From positions 304,559 through 368,558 of the forward strand of contig CAWDVG010000002.1 of the NCBI GenBank assembly GCA_963805795.1: DNA of 64,000 nucleotides, read 5' to 3'. Source of the stretch: CAWARU01 sp963805795 (GTDB lineage: Bacteria > Pseudomonadota > Gammaproteobacteria > UBA6186 > Azoamicaceae). Below the pieces are notes generated by a model. It searched no databases. It was given only the letters and a program-made list of their open reading frames with translations, and was not told where the DNA came from. Below are positions 1 through 9,559 of the stretch, one piece after another. The position numbers and the translations under genes are program-made. How positions within the stretch are numbered: the stretch's first letter is position 1; every line of letters starts with the position of its first letter.

Positions 1-1
1 A

Positions 2-190
2 TGGATTTATCCGTTTGCTTCCGCGATGGATACTCCATTACCCATCCCCCCAGAACGATTTCACATCATGCTAAACTATGCTGCTCATTGGTGTCGTATA
101 CCTAAAGGAAAATATGAAAAACATTTTTTAGAGTATCCTGGTGGTTCAATAGAAAGTTGGCATAAAAAACATGGTTTAATATGCGATTAA
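2..190 (+). CDS. C-terminal end of an unrecognised protein (5' truncated by window edge)
   Basis: An open frame runs from the first bases of the window to a TAA at 188-190, giving 62 residues rich in aromatic and charged positions (for example PGGSIESWHKKHG near the end). I see no start codon that would make this a complete short gene, so it is most simply the tail of a gene that begins upstream of the window. I do not recognise the family. It could also be a relic. Confidence 0.45.
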   Translation, partial: WIYPFASAMDTPLPIPPERFHIMLNYAAHWCRIPKGKYEKHFLEYPGGSIESWHKKHGLICD

Positions 191-516
191 TTTACCTCTA
201 AACCCACAAATTTAATACAGTTTTATTTTGGTTGCAAAGAAAGATCCAATAAGTGGAACAGCTTCAAGTGCTGCATTACTTTTAGTTGCCGCTTCGGGCC
301 AATTCAATACAGATTGGTGATTGGTCAATATAGAGATTGGTTAATCTTTCTGCATGCCTATTTATTGTTCTAGTAATTTATCCTTCAAAGACCTTATCTC
401 ATTTATACTTATGAAAAATGTACCCTCACGAACCATTTTTAATATCAATTTTGTCTTAAAAAAGACTATCTTTATTAATATACACTCTAACTTTATACTG
501 GATTCTACAAGTAAAA
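191..516. other. Gene-free stretch upstream of the GGDEF gene
   Basis: I see no convincing gene here. The heptamer GATTGGT occurs three times within about 35 bases near 313-347, which may be an operator cluster or chance. A short open frame around 225-318 has no good start and is not supported. Confidence 0.35.
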
Positions 517-2646
517 ATGAATGCGCACCATACTCAGTTTTTTATTAAAGATTTAAAGAATCTAAAGCCTGGAAAAAATTTATATATTAATTTTTTGTTT
601 GCTTTTATTATCATCATATTTTTTTGCATTACTATCATTATTTACAAACAAATAGATAGAATGCATTCAGCCCAGCATTGGGAAATGCACACCTACGAAG
701 TTATAAAAGCAAACAATAAACTTTTACTTGATCTGTATGTTATGGAATCATCTGTAAGGGCCTACGCTTTGAGTGGAGAGTCATATTACATAAGCAATTT
801 TGGTGAAAAAATAAAAACTATCCTGAATGATTTTGAAAATGTGAAATCTCTTACTATCGACAATGACATCCAACAAAAGGCATTAAACAGCCTTAGACCC
901 CTTATTGACAAAAGAATTATGATACTTAAAGACACTCTGGATTATGTAGCGCACAATAAATTCGACGCAATAAAAATCAGAAATATTATTCAAAATGGGC
1001 AGGGGCTAACAGATGAAATTCGAGAAATTTCTAATGCTATTTATTTAACGGAGTCCGAACTCTTAAAAGAAAGAGAAACAAGGACAATAGGAAATTTTAA
1101 CAATGTTATTAGAATAACCAGCATCGCCAGCATTTTGGATATTATTTTTTTGATAATTTTATTTATAGTTATTAGCCAACTATTAAAGAATTTAGGTAAG
1201 GCTAGAAGTGAATCGAAAAAATCTGAATCCCTCTTACTGAGTATTTTTAGTGGCACACATGAATTTATTGCTGCATTAGATTTAAATTTCAGATTCATTT
1301 CGTTTAACAGGTCCTTTGAAAGAGAATTCAAAGAAGCCTTTGGAAAAAGAGTATTCATTGGAATGAGCTTAAAGGATGCGCTTGCACATTTGCCTAATGA
1401 ACAAAAAAAAGCTATTGATATTTGGAATCGTGCTTTAAGTGGTGAAGAATTTACTGTGACAGAACAATTTGGATCTAACGAAAAGTCGCAAAAAACTTAT
1501 GAAATTTCATATTCATCTATTTATGATGAAAACAATCAACTCATTGGAGCATCTCATATTGTTAGAGATGTTACAGCTCGTATTATTAATGAAAAAAAAT
1601 TACGACTCTCCAAAATGAAACTTGAAAAGCATTCAAAAGAAATGTCGTTAATCAATGCTATGAATAATGTTCTGGGCAATAGCAGTTCGTTGAATGAAAC
1701 ACTTAGAATGGTTATTATTTATTTAAAAAAATTATTACCATTCAGCGCTGGCATCATATATTTAATGAATCCATCTAAAAACTATCTTGCATCAGCTATT
1801 GAATGGAGCGACCCCATCAACGATGAAAAAATATTCCCACCCCATGATTGTTGGGCATTAAAAAAAGGAAAAGTTTACACAAAAACTTGTGACGAAGCGG
1901 ATTTACCTTGTGACCATATAAAAATAGAAAACAACAACATCGAATATTGCTGTGTACCTCTGCTAGCGCAAAATGATATTGTCGGAATATTATATATAGA
2001 ATTATCTAGCACTGAAATTTCGCAAGAAAAAAAGGAACATATGTTAAAAAGAAATTTATTACTGATAACAAATCTATCTGGGCAAATTGCTTTGGCTATC
2101 TCCAATATTAAATTAAAAGAATTCTTAAAGAAACGTTCAACTAGAGATCCATTAACGGATTTATATAATCGATCTTATCTAAGCGATACATTAGAAAGAG
2201 ATCTGCAACGAGCGAAGCGCGATAAAAAATCAATAGCGGTTATCATGATGGATCTCGATCATTTCAAAAACGTTAATGACAGTTATGGCCACGACGAGGG
2301 AGATATCATATTAAAGAGAATCTCTAAACTATTGTTAGAACAGTGCCGCGGGGGTGATATTGTTTGTCGTTATGGCGGTGAAGAATTTATGCTGGTTTTA
2401 TATGATATCGATGTACAATCTGCATATCAAAAACTTGATAAAATTAGAATTGAAATTGCCAACATGCAATTTAAAGCAGCTGAAACGATTTATAGTATAA
2501 CCGCTTCATTTGGTATAGTCGGTTTTCCAGAACACTTTAGCAATGATGCAGAGAAACTCATAAAAGCAGCGGATACAGCTTTATATCAATCTAAAAAACA
2601 AGGGAGGAATAGAATCACAATTTATAGCCCAGATCAAAGCCCGTAG
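517..2646 (+). CDS. Membrane diguanylate cyclase with CHASE3-like, PAS, GAF and GGDEF domains
   Basis: This 709-residue sensor probably makes cyclic di-GMP from two GTP at the inner membrane. A transmembrane segment at about residues 23-45 is followed by a helical extracytoplasmic region of CHASE3 type (about 50-185) and a second transmembrane segment (about 190-220). A PAS-like region (about 240-355) and a GAF-like region (about 385-530) follow. The C-terminal GGDEF domain (about 545-705) has the RDPLTDLYNR entry motif, the MMDLDHFKNVND metal/substrate motif and an intact RYGGEEF active-site loop, so it should be catalytically competent. There is no EAL domain. The Shine-Dalgarno signal before 517 is weak, but a later start would remove the first transmembrane helix. 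The signal sensed cannot be read from the sequence. Confidence 0.9.
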   Translation: MNAHHTQFFIKDLKNLKPGKNLYINFLFAFIIIIFFCITIIIYKQIDRMHSAQHWEMHTYEVIKANNKLLLDLYVMESSVRAYALSGESYYISNFGEKIKTILNDFENVKSLTIDNDIQQKALNSLRPLIDKRIMILKDTLDYVAHNKFDAIKIRNIIQNGQGLTDEIREISNAIYLTESELLKERETRTIGNFNNVIRITSIASILDIIFLIILFIVISQLLKNLGKARSESKKSESLLLSIFSGTHEFIAALDLNFRFISFNRSFEREFKEAFGKRVFIGMSLKDALAHLPNEQKKAIDIWNRALSGEEFTVTEQFGSNEKSQKTYEISYSSIYDENNQLIGASHIVRDVTARIINEKKLRLSKMKLEKHSKEMSLINAMNNVLGNSSSLNETLRMVIIYLKKLLPFSAGIIYLMNPSKNYLASAIEWSDPINDEKIFPPHDCWALKKGKVYTKTCDEADLPCDHIKIENNNIEYCCVPLLAQNDIVGILYIELSSTEISQEKKEHMLKRNLLLITNLSGQIALAISNIKLKEFLKKRSTRDPLTDLYNRSYLSDTLERDLQRAKRDKKSIAVIMMDLDHFKNVNDSYGHDEGDIILKRISKLLLEQCRGGDIVCRYGGEEFMLVLYDIDVQSAYQKLDKIRIEIANMQFKAAETIYSITASFGIVGFPEHFSNDAEKLIKAADTALYQSKKQGRNRITIYSPDQSP

Positions 2647-2709
2647 ATAATATGCTACCTGCCGTCTAGTCTATTTGAATTGCTCTCATTATCAAACCCT
2701 AATAGCAAT

Positions 2710-4422
2710 CTATTCATTACACACAAATAATCTTACTACTCTGATATCAAAATAGGAATATTTACCTTCAAATTTTTCATATACAGGCTTTAGCCCACCA
2801 TTTTCAGATTTATTTAATTCAGATAAGATGATGTCAAAATCAGCTTTTGAGAGTTTCTGTTTTAAACTGCTTATATAAGAACTGTCAATTTGCTTTAAAC
2901 TCTGAAGTTTTTCTATATGATGAATAATTGTATCTATAGAAAATCCACGTTTTTCAGCTATTAACTCAATAGACAGTTTTTCTTTAATCATCGCTAAGGT
3001 AACCATGTGGGTCGGAAATTTTTCATCTGTCACTTCAGATTTCTTAGATCTTTTTCTTTTTCCTTTAAGTCTTACATTCGGATTTTTTTCAACATAACCA
3101 TCAAAACGTTTCAAAAGCGTTTCTTTCTGATACTGTATCTTATTTTCTTCAGAAAACGTTTGTAAATATTGAACTGAAGCATCTGATCCTTCTTTAAAAA
3201 CTTTATCATGCTGAAGAACTTTGGGATTGACTTTCAATGCCAATTCATTAAGATTCATGAGTTTTAATCCATTCAAACTACGAACCCTTGATAATGCAAC
3301 ATAACCCATACCCAGCTCAAAAACATCACCTAAGTCCATCTCTGCAGCATCAAGCGTCATACCCTGACTTTTATGTATCGTAATCGCCCAGGCAAGCCGC
3401 AATGGCACCTGTAAAATGGTCGCTCTCACCACTCCATCTTCTTCATATTTCCATTCTACAGGAGATGCAATAATCACTTTATTATCGTAGGTTCGAACAA
3501 TAGGCCACCCTTCGTTTTTATCAAAATTAACAACCAGGCCACGGCTACCGTTTACATATTTATTTTCAGGAACATCATTTTTAATGAATATTACCTCGGC
3601 ACCTATTTTTAATTTTAATTGCTCCTGTGCAAGACAACTTTTCTTTAACCCATTCACTAAACCACTAAAGCCTGAGGATGTCATTGTGAATGTTTTTTCT
3701 TCTGCAGAAATTTTTCTTAATTCACGTTCATTAATTTCATCCACATTAACATTGCGGGAATATAATTTGGTCGCCTTGGTAGAACCTTCTGGTTCTTTTT
3801 TGTATCGGGTTCGCAATGGAACTTTGGTATGCTCTCCAGTTGTTCCACTTCGCATATCCTTTAAAATAGTAAGCAAAGGGTCATCTCCCTGACGATGTTG
3901 TTCTTCTAGATAGCAAACGTGAAAATTTCCGTTCTTCCAAGCATCCGCTTCAAAAGCAAACTGTATTTCATTTTTTAATTGAGTAGACGACACTGGTGGT
4001 AATTGGAAAAAATCACCACAAAGAATCACTTGCAGATCTCCAAAGGTATTTCCAGAATCCAAAATATAGCGAGAAATAGTGTCTATCATATCAAGCTGAT
4101 GTTTATGCAGCATCGATATCTCGTCGATAATGAGCACCTTAGTGTTTTTATAATTTCGTATTATCTGCTTTGTTGCCAGTTTCTCCAGTTCTTTCTCATT
4201 AAGGTTATCCCTTACCCCTATACCAGACCAAGAATGTATTGTGCTTCCTTGTAAATGTGTCGCTGCAATTCCTGTTGATGCAGTTACAGCAATTTTCACA
4301 TTATTTTCTTTGAGATGGTTGATATATTGATTCAAAAGATAAGTTTTACCACTGCCTGGCGCACCGGTGAGAAAAATATTTTTCCCCATTTTCATTAAAT
4401 CTAAAGCTTCTTCTTGTCGCAT
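2710..4422 (-). CDS. PIF1/RecD-like DNA helicase with C-terminal HTH region
   Basis: This 570-residue protein should be an ATP-dependent superfamily 1 DNA helicase of the PIF1 group, acting on DNA in the cytoplasm. The Walker A motif GAPGSGKT is at residues 20-27, the Walker B region is VLIIDEISML, and the motif III-like CGDFFQLPPV follows. The ATHLQGSTIHSW and AITIHKSQGMTLDAAE stretches are typical of the family, and the last closes the helicase core near residue 370. The C-terminal part (about 440-535) contains a basic KGKRKRSKK stretch and a helix-turn-helix (SIELIAEKRGFSIDTIIHHI) like the HTH_40 domain attached to some helicases. It stands alone, convergent with the GGDEF gene. Its cellular substrate is unknown. 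Confidence 0.9.
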   Translation of the reverse strand: MRQEEALDLMKMGKNIFLTGAPGSGKTYLLNQYINHLKENNVKIAVTASTGIAATHLQGSTIHSWSGIGVRDNLNEKELEKLATKQIIRNYKNTKVLIIDEISMLHKHQLDMIDTISRYILDSGNTFGDLQVILCGDFFQLPPVSSTQLKNEIQFAFEADAWKNGNFHVCYLEEQHRQGDDPLLTILKDMRSGTTGEHTKVPLRTRYKKEPEGSTKATKLYSRNVNVDEINERELRKISAEEKTFTMTSSGFSGLVNGLKKSCLAQEQLKLKIGAEVIFIKNDVPENKYVNGSRGLVVNFDKNEGWPIVRTYDNKVIIASPVEWKYEEDGVVRATILQVPLRLAWAITIHKSQGMTLDAAEMDLGDVFELGMGYVALSRVRSLNGLKLMNLNELALKVNPKVLQHDKVFKEGSDASVQYLQTFSEENKIQYQKETLLKRFDGYVEKNPNVRLKGKRKRSKKSEVTDEKFPTHMVTLAMIKEKLSIELIAEKRGFSIDTIIHHIEKLQSLKQIDSSYISSLKQKLSKADFDIILSELNKSENGGLKPVYEKFEGKYSYFDIRVVRLFVCNE

Positions 4423-4568
4423 AATATATCTTAGTTTCTAGGTGCTAATTTGCTGCACTATCTTTGATTCCACTCACTCCTAATTTTGTCAATTTATTTT
4501 ACCATAGTAGAATGATTAAATAAAATTTATTTAATCAAAAGTTGCTTTTCCAACAAAACATAATCATG

Positions 4569-5612
4569 CTAATTTGTTTTAGAAAATACACCACGTGCTT
4601 GCTGTTTGTTTGGATCTGGGGCATTATTAATCTCATCACTTATTTCTAACACTTTTGAATCATTATACATCCAAGTCCATATTTTCGAGGGATCTTCATT
4701 CGACTGTATTACAGTTGCTTGAAGCATCACTGGCGGTGATGCTATTGAAATCATACTGGCAATGGGAAATGATTGCGTGGGCCTAAGATCCTCAATGGTG
4801 ATTTGCAAGTTTTGGGTTTTTTGTGCGCTTTGAATACTTATTCCAGCTTCCCAGAACAAAGCAGGTATATCTGTCACTCCTTGAGTATACCCAACAAATG
4901 CACCTTTTCCTAAACCATATAATGCAAGAGCAGTTTCCAAACCAACAAATATTAGCAACGCAGTATCTGCACCAATAAAAACTCCTCCCACGTACCAAGC
5001 ATATATATTAATAGCACCTGTATTAATTAAAACTGGCCATTTACGTTTTGCTGCAAAAATGGTCTTTCCCAATTGAGCATAAGGCATTAAAACAGCAGCT
5101 AAAATTCCCATTGTAGCGCCTTTGATTGCTTCAAGTAATTTTGATCGTTTAACATAAACGTTCTCCATGGATATTGATGTTTTAGAGGAGCAAACATTTT
5201 CAGCCTGAACTTTGTCCTTTTCTATATGCCAAATAAAAAGTTTCTTCGCAATTGTCTGTGTCACTTCTTTTAAAGTAAGCTCTTGTCTTAAGACGGTTGC
5301 TACTCCTACCACAGCGCCATAACAAGCTAATAAAGTGCCGGTTGTTGTAAAAAGATAAACTATTGGCTCTCCTAACCGTAGCGTACTGCCATACAAAACA
5401 ACTGCCGCTGCACCAATATCAATTAAACCGGTCATTCGGCCACGAAAAGTTCCTTGTGAATCATAGGCATGCTCCCATGTATTTAACAACCACTCTGCAA
5501 GTGGCTTCGTGACTCCGCAGGCAGCCCCAAACACTCCACCATATAATGCCCGCCCTGCATACAATAACTTTTGCCAACCATTTTTAGCTGCTGTTAACAT
5601 TTTTTCCCCCAT
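4569..5612 (-). CDS. Hydrophobic multi-pass membrane protein of unknown function
   Basis: This 347-residue protein has long hydrophobic segments at about residues 55-115 and 165-250, separated by a charged stretch that includes a LWHIEKDK-type helix. The N-terminal 50 residues are amphipathic (KNGWQKLLYAGRALYGG). I do not recognise the family. The C-terminal third is soluble and Pro/Ser rich. The start is an ATG preceded by GGGGGAAAA. The upstream region carries two strong hairpins that may form a structured 5' leader. In this genomic setting a secreted, membrane-inserting effector is possible, but nothing in the sequence proves it. Confidence 0.7.
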   Translation of the reverse strand: MGEKMLTAAKNGWQKLLYAGRALYGGVFGAACGVTKPLAEWLLNTWEHAYDSQGTFRGRMTGLIDIGAAAVVLYGSTLRLGEPIVYLFTTTGTLLACYGAVVGVATVLRQELTLKEVTQTIAKKLFIWHIEKDKVQAENVCSSKTSISMENVYVKRSKLLEAIKGATMGILAAVLMPYAQLGKTIFAAKRKWPVLINTGAINIYAWYVGGVFIGADTALLIFVGLETALALYGLGKGAFVGYTQGVTDIPALFWEAGISIQSAQKTQNLQITIEDLRPTQSFPIASMISIASPPVMLQATVIQSNEDPSKIWTWMYNDSKVLEISDEINNAPDPNKQQARGVFSKTN

Positions 5613-5633
5613 AAATCATTCATTGAACGGGAA

Positions 5634-5735
5634 GGCTTGCGCAATCCTCCCCTGTCAAGAGGAGGTGAGCAAGCCAATAAAAAAAGCAGTCTTCTCTACC
5701 GCGAAGAACTCCCGACTATCAGTCGGGAGTTCTTC
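5634..5735 (-). promoter_or_regulatory. Two strong hairpins in the leader of the membrane-protein gene
   Basis: Hairpin one pairs GGCTTGC at 5634-5640 with GCAAGCC at 5669-5675 and has an inner CCTCC/GGAGG pairing. Hairpin two is a perfect 15-bp stem (5703-5717 with 5721-5735) closed by a 3-base loop. Both lie 20-125 bases upstream of the minus-strand gene that starts at 5612. Neither is followed by a T-run on the minus strand, so they do not look like classic intrinsic terminators for that strand. They could be a 5' leader structure, a bidirectional terminator or a small RNA. Confidence 0.55.
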
Positions 5736-5997
5736 AAAAGCTAAATTGTTTCAGCTGCTCTATCTATGCAAAAATATTAACATGAAATATTAGTAAATAA
5801 ATTTCGTATTTTGGGAAATAAATTTACAAAATGGATAGCCATTTGCTTCAAATTTGAAATAAATGAAAAGCTCTATGCGTCCATTATTCTTTATTGCAGT
5901 ATACCTGCTTTAGATTCTTCTACTTATTCTTCTACTTTTAGACAGGAGAGCATGTCAAAGGTTTGTTCCTACGAATGCCCCTTCAATTATTTCAAGA

Positions 5998-6528
5998 TCA
6001 CTCTTGTTCTGCCAATTCAATTTTGGTGCTATATTTTACTCTGTTTAAACAAAAACTACTACGAAACATCTTAATATTGGGTTCACAAGCAAAAACCCGA
6101 CGTGAAAATACATTATAATGTTGCATATCTTCCACATGCATTATTAATAAATAATCCGTATCTCCTGATACAAAATAGCATTGTAATACTTCGGCATGTT
6201 CATGCATTTTGCGCTCAAAATTTGCCAGAAGATCATCCCTTTGCTTTTCTAAAGTAATGTTCACAAAAACAACCAAACCATGTCCCACTTTTAAGGGATC
6301 TACTATTGATACATCATGTGTGATGATTCCCAGCTCTCTTAATCGTTTGACTCGGCGCAAGCAAGGAGGCGGAGATAGGTTCACCCGCTCTGCCAACTCT
6401 AAATTGGTTAGCAAATTGTTCTCTTGCAACAAATTTAAAATTTTTCGGTCGGTTCGGTCTAAATCCATCGAATTTTTCTGTTGTTCGAGGGCTTTTAACG
6501 TCATATTAGGATGTTTGGATGAATGCAT
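5998..6528 (-). CDS. Lrp/AsnC-family transcriptional regulator
   Basis: This 176-residue protein has the standard Lrp layout. An N-terminal winged HTH is recognisable at about residues 22-72 (DRTDRKILNLLQENN, then LSPPPCLRRVKRLRELGII). A RAM/AsnC ligand-binding and oligomerisation domain follows at about 85-165, with the CYFVSGDTDYLLIMHV core. It carries about 20 extra N-terminal residues compared with most Lrp proteins. The longer start is kept because GGAAAG precedes the ATG. It is divergent from the efflux gene at 6730, and regulators of this family often control a neighbouring amino-acid or efflux transporter. That regulatory link is inference. Confidence 0.9.
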   Translation of the reverse strand: MHSSKHPNMTLKALEQQKNSMDLDRTDRKILNLLQENNLLTNLELAERVNLSPPPCLRRVKRLRELGIITHDVSIVDPLKVGHGLVVFVNITLEKQRDDLLANFERKMHEHAEVLQCYFVSGDTDYLLIMHVEDMQHYNVFSRRVFACEPNIKMFRSSFCLNRVKYSTKIELAEQE

Positions 6529-6729
6529 AGTCTTTCCATATATTACAAAAATTAAAGAAAAGTTATTATAAATTAAAAAATTTGAAAAGAAAATATGAAA
6601 TATTTATATATTTATTTTATTTTAATTAGCCATTAATCTAGGGATGCGAATTAAGGGAACTAGCTCATTCTTATTGACGAAGATTATTAACTTATGTAAT
6701 ATTTGTTCTCCTTTTGGAGTAGTCTCTGT

Positions 6730-7887
6730 ATGCCATTATTTCTAACCATTATTTTGATTGACATTTTAGCGGGTGCAGAAGTTGATCTGTTTATACCCAG
6801 CTTTCCAGAATTGCAGAAAATCTATGATCTTTCTCCATTCTTAGTACAATTTACCCTAAGTGCCAACTTTATTGCTTATTGCGTTTGTTCATTATTTGCA
6901 GGTGCTCTAGGCGATCGCTTTAATCGTAGAACCGTTCTACTATATAGTTTGGCCGTTTTTGTGATCGGAAGTTTCCTCTGCGCGTTTGCAAATAGTTATA
7001 TCATGCTAATCATGGGACGTATATTACAAGGAGCAGGCATGGCAGGGCCTGCGGTGATTAGTTATGTTATTATTGCCGATCAATACCCACTTGAAAAACA
7101 ACCCGCTATGTTAGGGACTTTAAATGGCATCGTGACCATGGCAATGGCGCTAGCACCCGTTGCCGGGAGTTATGTGAATCTTTATTTTGGCTGGCGTGGT
7201 AATTTTGTGATCTTATTGGGTCTTGGATTTATATCCTTGCTCTTAAGTCTCTGGATAATTCCGGATCATAAAGGGGATAGTTCAGTTTCACTTTCCCCAA
7301 AAACCTACTGGCCATTATTAAAATCTGAAAAGCTCATGACCTTTGTTTGGGCCATTTGTCTTTTAATTGTCCCTTATTGGGTGTTTATTGGAATGGCCCC
7401 CATATTTTATATGGAGGGTATGAACGTCGATCTTAAACACTTTGGGTTCTACCAAGGGGCCATCGCAGGCGTTTTCTCTGTCATCAGTATTTCTAGCCCT
7501 AAAATTTTAAATAAATTTGGGCAGTCTAATTGTTTGTACTATTCCAAGATCCTTTGTCTTTGCACCGCCATCGCAACACTTATTATTACCCTGTTGGAGA
7601 TCCATCAGCCTTTAATCATTACCGGCTTAATGTTGGTATTTGCAGGATCTCTTGTGTTTCCTGTCAATATTCTCTATCCTATGTCCTTAGAAGCACTGCC
7701 GAATACCAAATCTCGTGCAGCAGCCGTTATTAATGGCTTAAGGTTACTGCTAACAGCAGGCCTTCTAGAACTTATCAGCTACTTTTATGTTGGCAAATTT
7801 TACCCCATTGGCCTAACCATCTTTCTAACCACTTTAATTTCCTTGCTATTTATTTGGAAATTATTTAAAAGAGGTTGGGCGCATTAA
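6730..7887 (+). CDS. MFS drug-resistance transporter, Bcr/CflA-like (DHA1)
   Basis: About 385 residues form twelve predicted transmembrane helices. The protein should be a proton-driven efflux pump in the inner membrane. The cytoplasmic loop motif GALGDRFNRRTVL between helices 2 and 3 is the classic MFS motif A, and the GRILQGAGMAGPAV stretch resembles motif C-region sequences of the Bcr/CflA group. I chose ATG at 6730 over the TTG at 6703 because GGAG at 6716-6719 lies a normal distance before it. The gene is divergent from the Lrp-type regulator, which is a plausible controller. The substrate cannot be assigned. Confidence 0.88.
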   Translation: MPLFLTIILIDILAGAEVDLFIPSFPELQKIYDLSPFLVQFTLSANFIAYCVCSLFAGALGDRFNRRTVLLYSLAVFVIGSFLCAFANSYIMLIMGRILQGAGMAGPAVISYVIIADQYPLEKQPAMLGTLNGIVTMAMALAPVAGSYVNLYFGWRGNFVILLGLGFISLLLSLWIIPDHKGDSSVSLSPKTYWPLLKSEKLMTFVWAICLLIVPYWVFIGMAPIFYMEGMNVDLKHFGFYQGAIAGVFSVISISSPKILNKFGQSNCLYYSKILCLCTAIATLIITLLEIHQPLIITGLMLVFAGSLVFPVNILYPMSLEALPNTKSRAAAVINGLRLLLTAGLLELISYFYVGKFYPIGLTIFLTTLISLLFIWKLFKRGWAH

Positions 7888-8065
7888 CGCCAAGGAGTTG
7901 CACTATACATACCCTTTGTAGATACTTTTTTTCTTGATACGAGATATTTATTTCGCAAGTTCTTCCAATACTGGCATTAGCTGCTTATCCGCAGTATCCA
8001 TAAATCCCAAGTCTCAATATTAACTTAATACACAAAAGAAAAAAAGTTTTAGTTTTTTTACTAAT

Positions 8066-9418
8066 TTAAAATTTGAGTTTTTGATTTAAAGAAGGAACCT
8101 GAAATTCAATACCTTCATAATTTGTTGCTATCTTTAGCCAAATTTTGTCTCTAATAAATTGAGACCACCCTGATTCGAGCAAGGCCGGTTTAGTATTTGC
8201 ATCATTATCGCTCTCTTTAAACCAGGATTTATCAGCCATATATTCTTTTAAAAGTTTTTCCATATCATCTGAGGTAACTGTATTGACATCGCGATAGGTT
8301 AAAAACGTTTTAACTTTATTTAAAAATTGAGCAGCCGAAAAAAGCGGTATATAACGGGTTGCTTTAGCATTATAAGTCGCCGGGTTATTGTCTCCACGTA
8401 AATTTGCAACTCCTACTAACTTAACACTATTATTTAACATAGAAATACATTGTGCAAACGATTGGATCCCTCCATCTAAACAAACACCCAAAGCTGTAGT
8501 TAATCCATCAGAAGATTTTATATCTTTTCCAAATGTACATTTGGGATCGCCTTTGCTATAAACCAGATAAAAATTTCTTAAATTTTCTGATAAATCGCAG
8601 CCCCAACTCTTGACTGCTTCAAAAGTATGAAGATCTACGACGTTTCCAATCACACGCTTTGCAAAAACAGGTTCTTTTGCTATAAGTTCGTTTAAGATTT
8701 GATTAGCGCCCCAACATGTTAAATCATTAAGCTTAGGATCTACCTTCCTCCACCCCCTACGTCCCGTGAAACCGTACCACATCACTGCATGGCTGTATTC
8801 ATTCATTTTTTGTTTTATAAATTGATAGGCATATTCAGTTCCCTCTTTGCTGTACCCATCTGTATCACCCACAAGCTGCAAAGTTTCCGTTGTCTCTTTA
8901 AGATCTAAATGTCGCATGATAGCTTCTTTGCTCGTTTTGAATTCCATTGTTTGTTGCTCATCAACATCTACCCCAAAAAAAGTATATGCTCCCTGTTCCG
9001 TTGTTACCGTGGTTACCCTTAGTTTTTCAGTTAATTTTTTTGATTCTGTACTGCTCATTAGCTGCTCTCTTGCTTTCTGTAATACAGTAAGAAATACACC
9101 ATGGTAAGGTGTTTTAGTTGATGTATTTTCAGCAGATGACTTTGAATCTGTAACAGGAGCAACTCCAGGCGCAGTGAAAGCTGGAGCTGGAAACGCAAAA
9201 TTAGGTGTAGCTGCAAGAACATCAGCACTAACTGCACCTTGGATTTTAAAAAACATACATTCACTTCCATTATTATTTTTTTCACCATTCGATAATAATT
9301 TCAATAAATTTTTCATGTTCTTAACAATTAATTTCGCTTCTTTTAAGCTGCATTCAGACACTCCCATTACAAGGATTCCCTGAGATTGTTTACCAATGTG
9401 ATGTCTAAATTTTAACAT
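8066..9418 (-). CDS. 450-aa protein of unknown function (possible secreted effector)
   Basis: I do not recognise the family. The N-terminal 130 residues are low-complexity (an Ala/Pro/Phe-rich stretch at about 65-95). The rest looks like one folded domain, with the conspicuous segments LVGDTDGYSKEGTEYAYQF and AVMWYGFTGRRGWRKVD near residues 180-225. The Gly/Asp pattern followed by an Arg-rich turn suggests a nucleotide- or phosphate-binding fold, but this is a guess. There is no signal peptide or membrane helix. It is divergent from the LuxR-type regulator at 9560, with a palindrome in the shared promoter region, so co-regulation is likely. Confidence 0.7.
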   Translation of the reverse strand: MLKFRHHIGKQSQGILVMGVSECSLKEAKLIVKNMKNLLKLLSNGEKNNNGSECMFFKIQGAVSADVLAATPNFAFPAPAFTAPGVAPVTDSKSSAENTSTKTPYHGVFLTVLQKAREQLMSSTESKKLTEKLRVTTVTTEQGAYTFFGVDVDEQQTMEFKTSKEAIMRHLDLKETTETLQLVGDTDGYSKEGTEYAYQFIKQKMNEYSHAVMWYGFTGRRGWRKVDPKLNDLTCWGANQILNELIAKEPVFAKRVIGNVVDLHTFEAVKSWGCDLSENLRNFYLVYSKGDPKCTFGKDIKSSDGLTTALGVCLDGGIQSFAQCISMLNNSVKLVGVANLRGDNNPATYNAKATRYIPLFSAAQFLNKVKTFLTYRDVNTVTSDDMEKLLKEYMADKSWFKESDNDANTKPALLESGWSQFIRDKIWLKIATNYEGIEFQVPSLNQKLKF

Positions 9419-9434
9419 CCTTATAATTCACTTA

Positions 9435-9455
9435 TGTCCGGAATAAATACGGACA
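9435..9455. promoter_or_regulatory. Palindromic operator candidate between divergent genes
   Basis: TGTCCG at 9435-9440 and CGGACA at 9450-9455 form an inverted repeat around a 9-base AT-rich spacer. It lies in the 141-bp region between the unknown minus-strand gene and the LuxR-type gene. The size and symmetry suit a dimeric HTH regulator, possibly the LuxR protein itself. Confidence 0.45.
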
Positions 9456-9559
9456 AATGGTCATTATTATTTTAATGTATATTTATACACGTCTTGATCT
9501 TAACTTGCTTTTAATTTATTATCTTAAGTTCTATATTAAGTTATTATGGCTGAGTTAAA

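Noticed and set aside
1041..1358. Minus-strand open frame of 105 codons
   Set aside because: It lies wholly inside the GGDEF gene and mirrors its codons; there is no family signal.
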